This document shows, piece by piece, positions 60,613 through 64,000 of a DNA stretch of 64,000 nt (position 1 is its first letter; every line of letters starts with the position of its first letter). The translations under genes and the position numbers were made by a program. The notes beneath the pieces are model-generated. The model saw nothing but the letters and a program-made list of their open reading frames with translations. It had not been told where the DNA came from and ran no database searches. The DNA is from Pampus argenteus (taxonomy: Eukaryota; Chordata; Actinopteri; Scombriformes; Stromateidae), in assembly GCA_036937835.1 (NCBI GenBank), contig CM072880.1, positions 12,654,501-12,718,500 of the forward strand, written 5' to 3'.

Positions 60613-63600
60613 TCACTCAGGGGAGCAGTATCTGCCGGCAAAGAGGACGCTCATGGAGGAATTATGTCGGATGAAGAAGAGGAAGGGGTGGTCTGCTGTG
60701 AAAGCGGGAGGCATCATGAAGTTGGACATGCTGGCACCGGTGGCGGCAGCAGCCTCGGTTCCCTCCTCGTTGACCTCCACGAAAGCCTTGTGGACGACTT
60801 TTGACAACACCAGGTCGTTGGCTGGAGACATGGCTGGCAGCAGAGGAGAGAGAAAGGTTAAAATATAGGTAGGTAAAATATTTTGCCTGAAAAAATATTA
60901 TCAGATGAGGAACGCTGGGACAAAGTCTTATTGAATATTGAATGAGCGTCTGTAGTCTAATTTGTGTCAGTTTAGGCGTCCCAGACGTGAGTAAAAAGAC
61001 GCCCTGTTTCAGACTCACCAGAGAAGTCGCTCGTGGTTTCATCGAACGCGTCCACCATGCCCATGCTGGTCAGGACATCTTTCAGGTCATACGTCTCCTC
61101 CATCTTGAATCTCGGTACTTTCACCTCCACTTCAGTTTCACTCATCATGTCTGGATGAGTCCACTCTGTAAATTTCTCATAGTTCAGCTGCTTCTCCAGC
61201 TGTGGTGGATACAGTATCAATTAGTAGTCCGTCTGTGCATGTGTTTATTGTATGTGTATATGTGTCCTACCTTCTCCAAGCCTGTTGCATCATCCTCTAT
61301 GTCGTTGGGCAGGAAGATGAGCATGCTGAGGTCCTTCCCTTTGTAAGGCATCTCTAGGATCTGTGCAAAGACATTCTGGTTTTTATTTCATTTAAATATA
61401 ATCTGATTTCTTCATTCTGAAGAAAATGTAATTTATAATAAAGTGTTTGTAATAAAGTGCTTTATCCTTCTGTTTCATAGTTGTTGCTGGGGAAATGATG
61501 GTTTTAACCATTGCCAAAATAGAGACCTAGTTGTTCTTCGGATCATATCCACCATATGCATGGCACACACAAAGGCATACTGTTGGAAAACATGGACAAT
61601 AAGCTACCTGGCAGTTGGCCTCAGCAATGAAGGCGAGGGGGAATTTACTTTGTTGGCACATCATCTTCACCGGTTTAGTGTCATTCTGAAGGAAACAGGA
61701 AACACAATGAGCACACATTCTCTCGTTCAGTCCAAGACACTCCTTGGGTTGTTTTCTGTGGAAAAATCACGCGTGTGTGTGTATAATCATAAAGAAAATG
61801 ATTTCATTTTAACCCAACTTCGCTGAGCTGTGAGCTGCGGTCAGATCGAATTACAAACGTGAAAAACAATAAGTATCACTTTCAAACTCCAAGCTCTAAA
61901 CTTCCATCCTAAATAACACTGCCGGGTTAACTGTGTACTATCACGCGACATCGTTTCACAAAGCCAGCTGCATTTTGCTCCTCAGTGTTTGTCCGTCCAG
62001 TGCTGTCTTTGTGCAGTGTTACCTTATTGATTCTAAACTGAGCATCAACAGTAAAATCCTCCATGAACTGCATGTTCCAGTTGCCTTTGAAGTAGACGGC
62101 GTTGACCAGCACCAACCGGGTCGTGTCGTCCACCACATCCTGCACCAGCAAGTCCTTGATTTTACCTGGTGAACAGAAAAAGACCAAGTCATCATCATTC
62201 AGACAGACAGACAGACACAGGCTGACTTCATGTTCAGCTAATAAACTTACTACCAGTGATAAAGAAGCTTAAGTTTTATGGCAGACCCCATCAATGCAAT
62301 GCAGTGCAGCTGATGTAATGTTCAGACTGAGGAACGCCTACCTTGTGTGTTCTTCTCCACCCAGCTATTTATGTTGACCCTGGCTGCCTCTGCGCTGGTT
62401 TTGAAATCCACCGACTCCAGCTCAGCGTTGTAGTGCTTTCTGGTTTCTGCTAAGAATTCCTGGAACCATAAACAACATATATTTAAATACTCTCACCACA
62501 ATTAAACCAATTCACAAGCGATAAAAAAAAACCTACATGTTACAGCCACCAAACTATTTGGAGGATTCTATATACATTTTTTCATACACGCTGACAGTTT
62601 CAGGCTACTGCTGTTCATACACTATCCTACAGTATATCCTTTTACTGTTTTTTTTTATTGTTTTTTTTATTATTTATCTGACATACTTTTCAATCCTGAC
62701 TTGAAAAATGAGCACAAATAAGTGTTATTATTATTCTTATTATTATTATTGACAACTTAAATTTGAAAAAATTGACTTATGACTTACAACAACAGATTTC
62801 CATACTTGCTCAAAAGTGTTCTCAACTAAAATAGTAACAACGTTGCTTTATTGTAGCTTCCAAGGAAAGGAATGTATCTACATAACTAGCATTTACCTTT
62901 CAGGCATAACAGCATTCATCCACATTACATTAAATACAGGGCTGCATTATACACATTCATTCCTTCATGCATGATGAACACAACAGGCCCACACACACAC
63001 ACACACCTCAACAAACTGGTAGGACTGCTCCCCGTACAGCCTGTTAGCAACACTGAGGGCATACGGAGCATCTGGCTTGTTGAGCTCGCTCAGCAGTTGG
63101 GAAAAGCTGGTGTGAACGTCATCCTGGAACGTCTGAGTTTTCAGGCACTGAGGACAAAGTAGACGAGACGTGTTACAGAAAGTCAGTGAGGCGGCGTTAG
63201 AACGGTTTAATATGTACTGAGAGGGGTGGTCACGTTGGCTGGTAAGTGATGAGAATATGGAGAACATAAGCAATGTGTTGAGGATGATGAGTATGCAGTC
63301 GATCACCTAAAAATAAACATGATATCAAGAGTAAAAAAGTAGAGAGCAACTTTTAACAGCCACGGAAGCACCAGCTGAAACACTCAGATAAAGACACACA
63401 CACACACACACACCATCCCAACAACAAGTTGTTATTTACAGTCAGCTTCCTTTTGGACAAAAACACGGAAACCAACTTTTAATCTTAGCGTACAAGTAGG
63501 GCCGCTCGCTTGTTTCCAAAGATCCCTTCACCACATGACACCCCGAGACCATCTGTTAGTAAAAGGCCCCATCCAGGTCATGCATGTACTGTTGGTTTTG

Positions 63601-63721
63601 TTACCACCTTCAGCAGATTCAGGGGCAGTGTGGACTGGACCTGTTGCTGCATCTGCATCTGCATCTGCATCTGCTGCGCTCCTGCTTGCTGCGGCGTCTC
63701 TGCCTCAGTGAAGCAGAGGAC
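60613..63721 (-). CDS. Clade B serpin, leukocyte elastase inhibitor-like (copy 2, 5' part beyond window)
   Basis: Eight coding exons on the minus strand: 63721-63608, 63147-63007, 62459-62342, 62165-62023, 61685-61608, 61360-61271, 61199-61019 and 60833-60613 (TGA). Exon lengths equal those of copy 1 except the last, which is 6 bases shorter in the reactive loop. The exon with the start codon must lie past 64000. The hinge EEGTEAAAAT is intact and identical to copy 1. The loop then reads GASMSNFMMPPA, two residues shorter than copy 1, giving probable Phe-Met at P1-P1' (chymotrypsin-like target) by hinge spacing. The exons outside the conserved tract differ by about 15-30 percent in protein, most in the exon with MQFMEDFTVDAQ. 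Inference: a functional intracellular inhibitor with a different target from copy 1. Confidence 0.92.
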
Positions 63722-63774
63722 CTAAGGGTGCAAGTGGTAGTGTTCACTGTTGGGTTAGAAAACATGAGTCTCTG
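62992..63774 (-). other. Copy 2 side of the near-identical serpin tract
   Basis: Partner of 56341-57127. The left edge falls in a (CA)n repeat, and the right edge is marked by indels just after GAAAACATGAGTCTCTG. Confidence 0.85.
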
Positions 63775-64000
63775 GCTGTGTACAGGAAACCATAAATTAG
63801 CGATGCATGCATTAAGTCGTATTCCTCCAGGTTTGTTTGTTACACTTAGATTGGGAAGATGGATCGTAAAATGATGCTGCGCCTGATCAGAAAGAATGTT
63901 TAAATTCATATCTTTGGTTCAGTAAAACACTTTCTTTACATTTTATTTTCTGTAAAGAAGCATAGAAATACAACAAAACAGAGTGGAGCGAACAGTCGGC
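63722..64000 (-). other. Intron of serpin copy 2, cut by the window end
   Basis: Diverged homologue of the copy 1 intron at 57075-57340. No exon is present. The first coding exon is expected further right. Confidence 0.75.

Overview
The window is nuclear DNA of a bony fish, probably a percomorph teleost. It has spliced vertebrate genes with GT-AG introns, dense (CA)n, (GA)n and (AT)n microsatellites, hAT-type DNA transposon remains, a LINE remnant, and a repeat with the CAGTGGTGGAAGAAG end that is common in teleosts. No prokaryotic, viral or organellar gene system was seen.

Layout. (1) 1-32359 is about 32 kb with no coding exon I can support. I read it as part of a very long intron of the aryl hydrocarbon receptor repressor gene ahrr. 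It holds microsatellites, a 34-bp minisatellite near 19.0-19.4 kb, a hAT element at 21.9-22.5 kb, and a cluster of AHR-response-element cores at 31.35-31.55 kb. (2) 32360-43138 (+) holds the last six exons of ahrr: the PAS-A region and the C-terminal repression region with three SUMO-type motifs. The bHLH exons lie upstream of the window. The 3'UTR probably ends near 44.83 kb. (3) 44.8-50.2 kb is intergenic and contains a near-perfect 21-bp hairpin. (4) 50351-52881 (-) is a complete eight-exon pigm gene (GPI mannosyltransferase 1, 414 aa). (5) 53.2-53.45 kb is a teleost DNA-transposon remnant. (6) 54188-58688 (-) is a complete clade B serpin with nine coding exons, a non-coding first exon and a TATA box. 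(7) 60613-64000 (-) is a second serpin in head-to-tail tandem. It is cut by the window edge, so its first coding exon is missing.

How the genes relate. ahrr is the feedback repressor of the AHR pathway, and the XRE-like cluster about 0.8 kb upstream of the first visible exon fits AHR-driven induction. pigm works in GPI-anchor synthesis in the ER and has no evident functional link to its neighbours. The two serpins are recent paralogues. They share the inhibitory hinge but have different reactive-centre loops (Arg-Cys versus probably Phe-Met at P1-P1'). A tract of about 0.78 kb over exons 3-4 is nearly identical between them, which points to gene conversion.

The main observations are the serpin conversion and RCL mosaic, the XRE-like cluster in ahrr, splice sites built from (TG)n/(GT)n repeats, and several long inverted repeats. 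I found no wholly new gene system.
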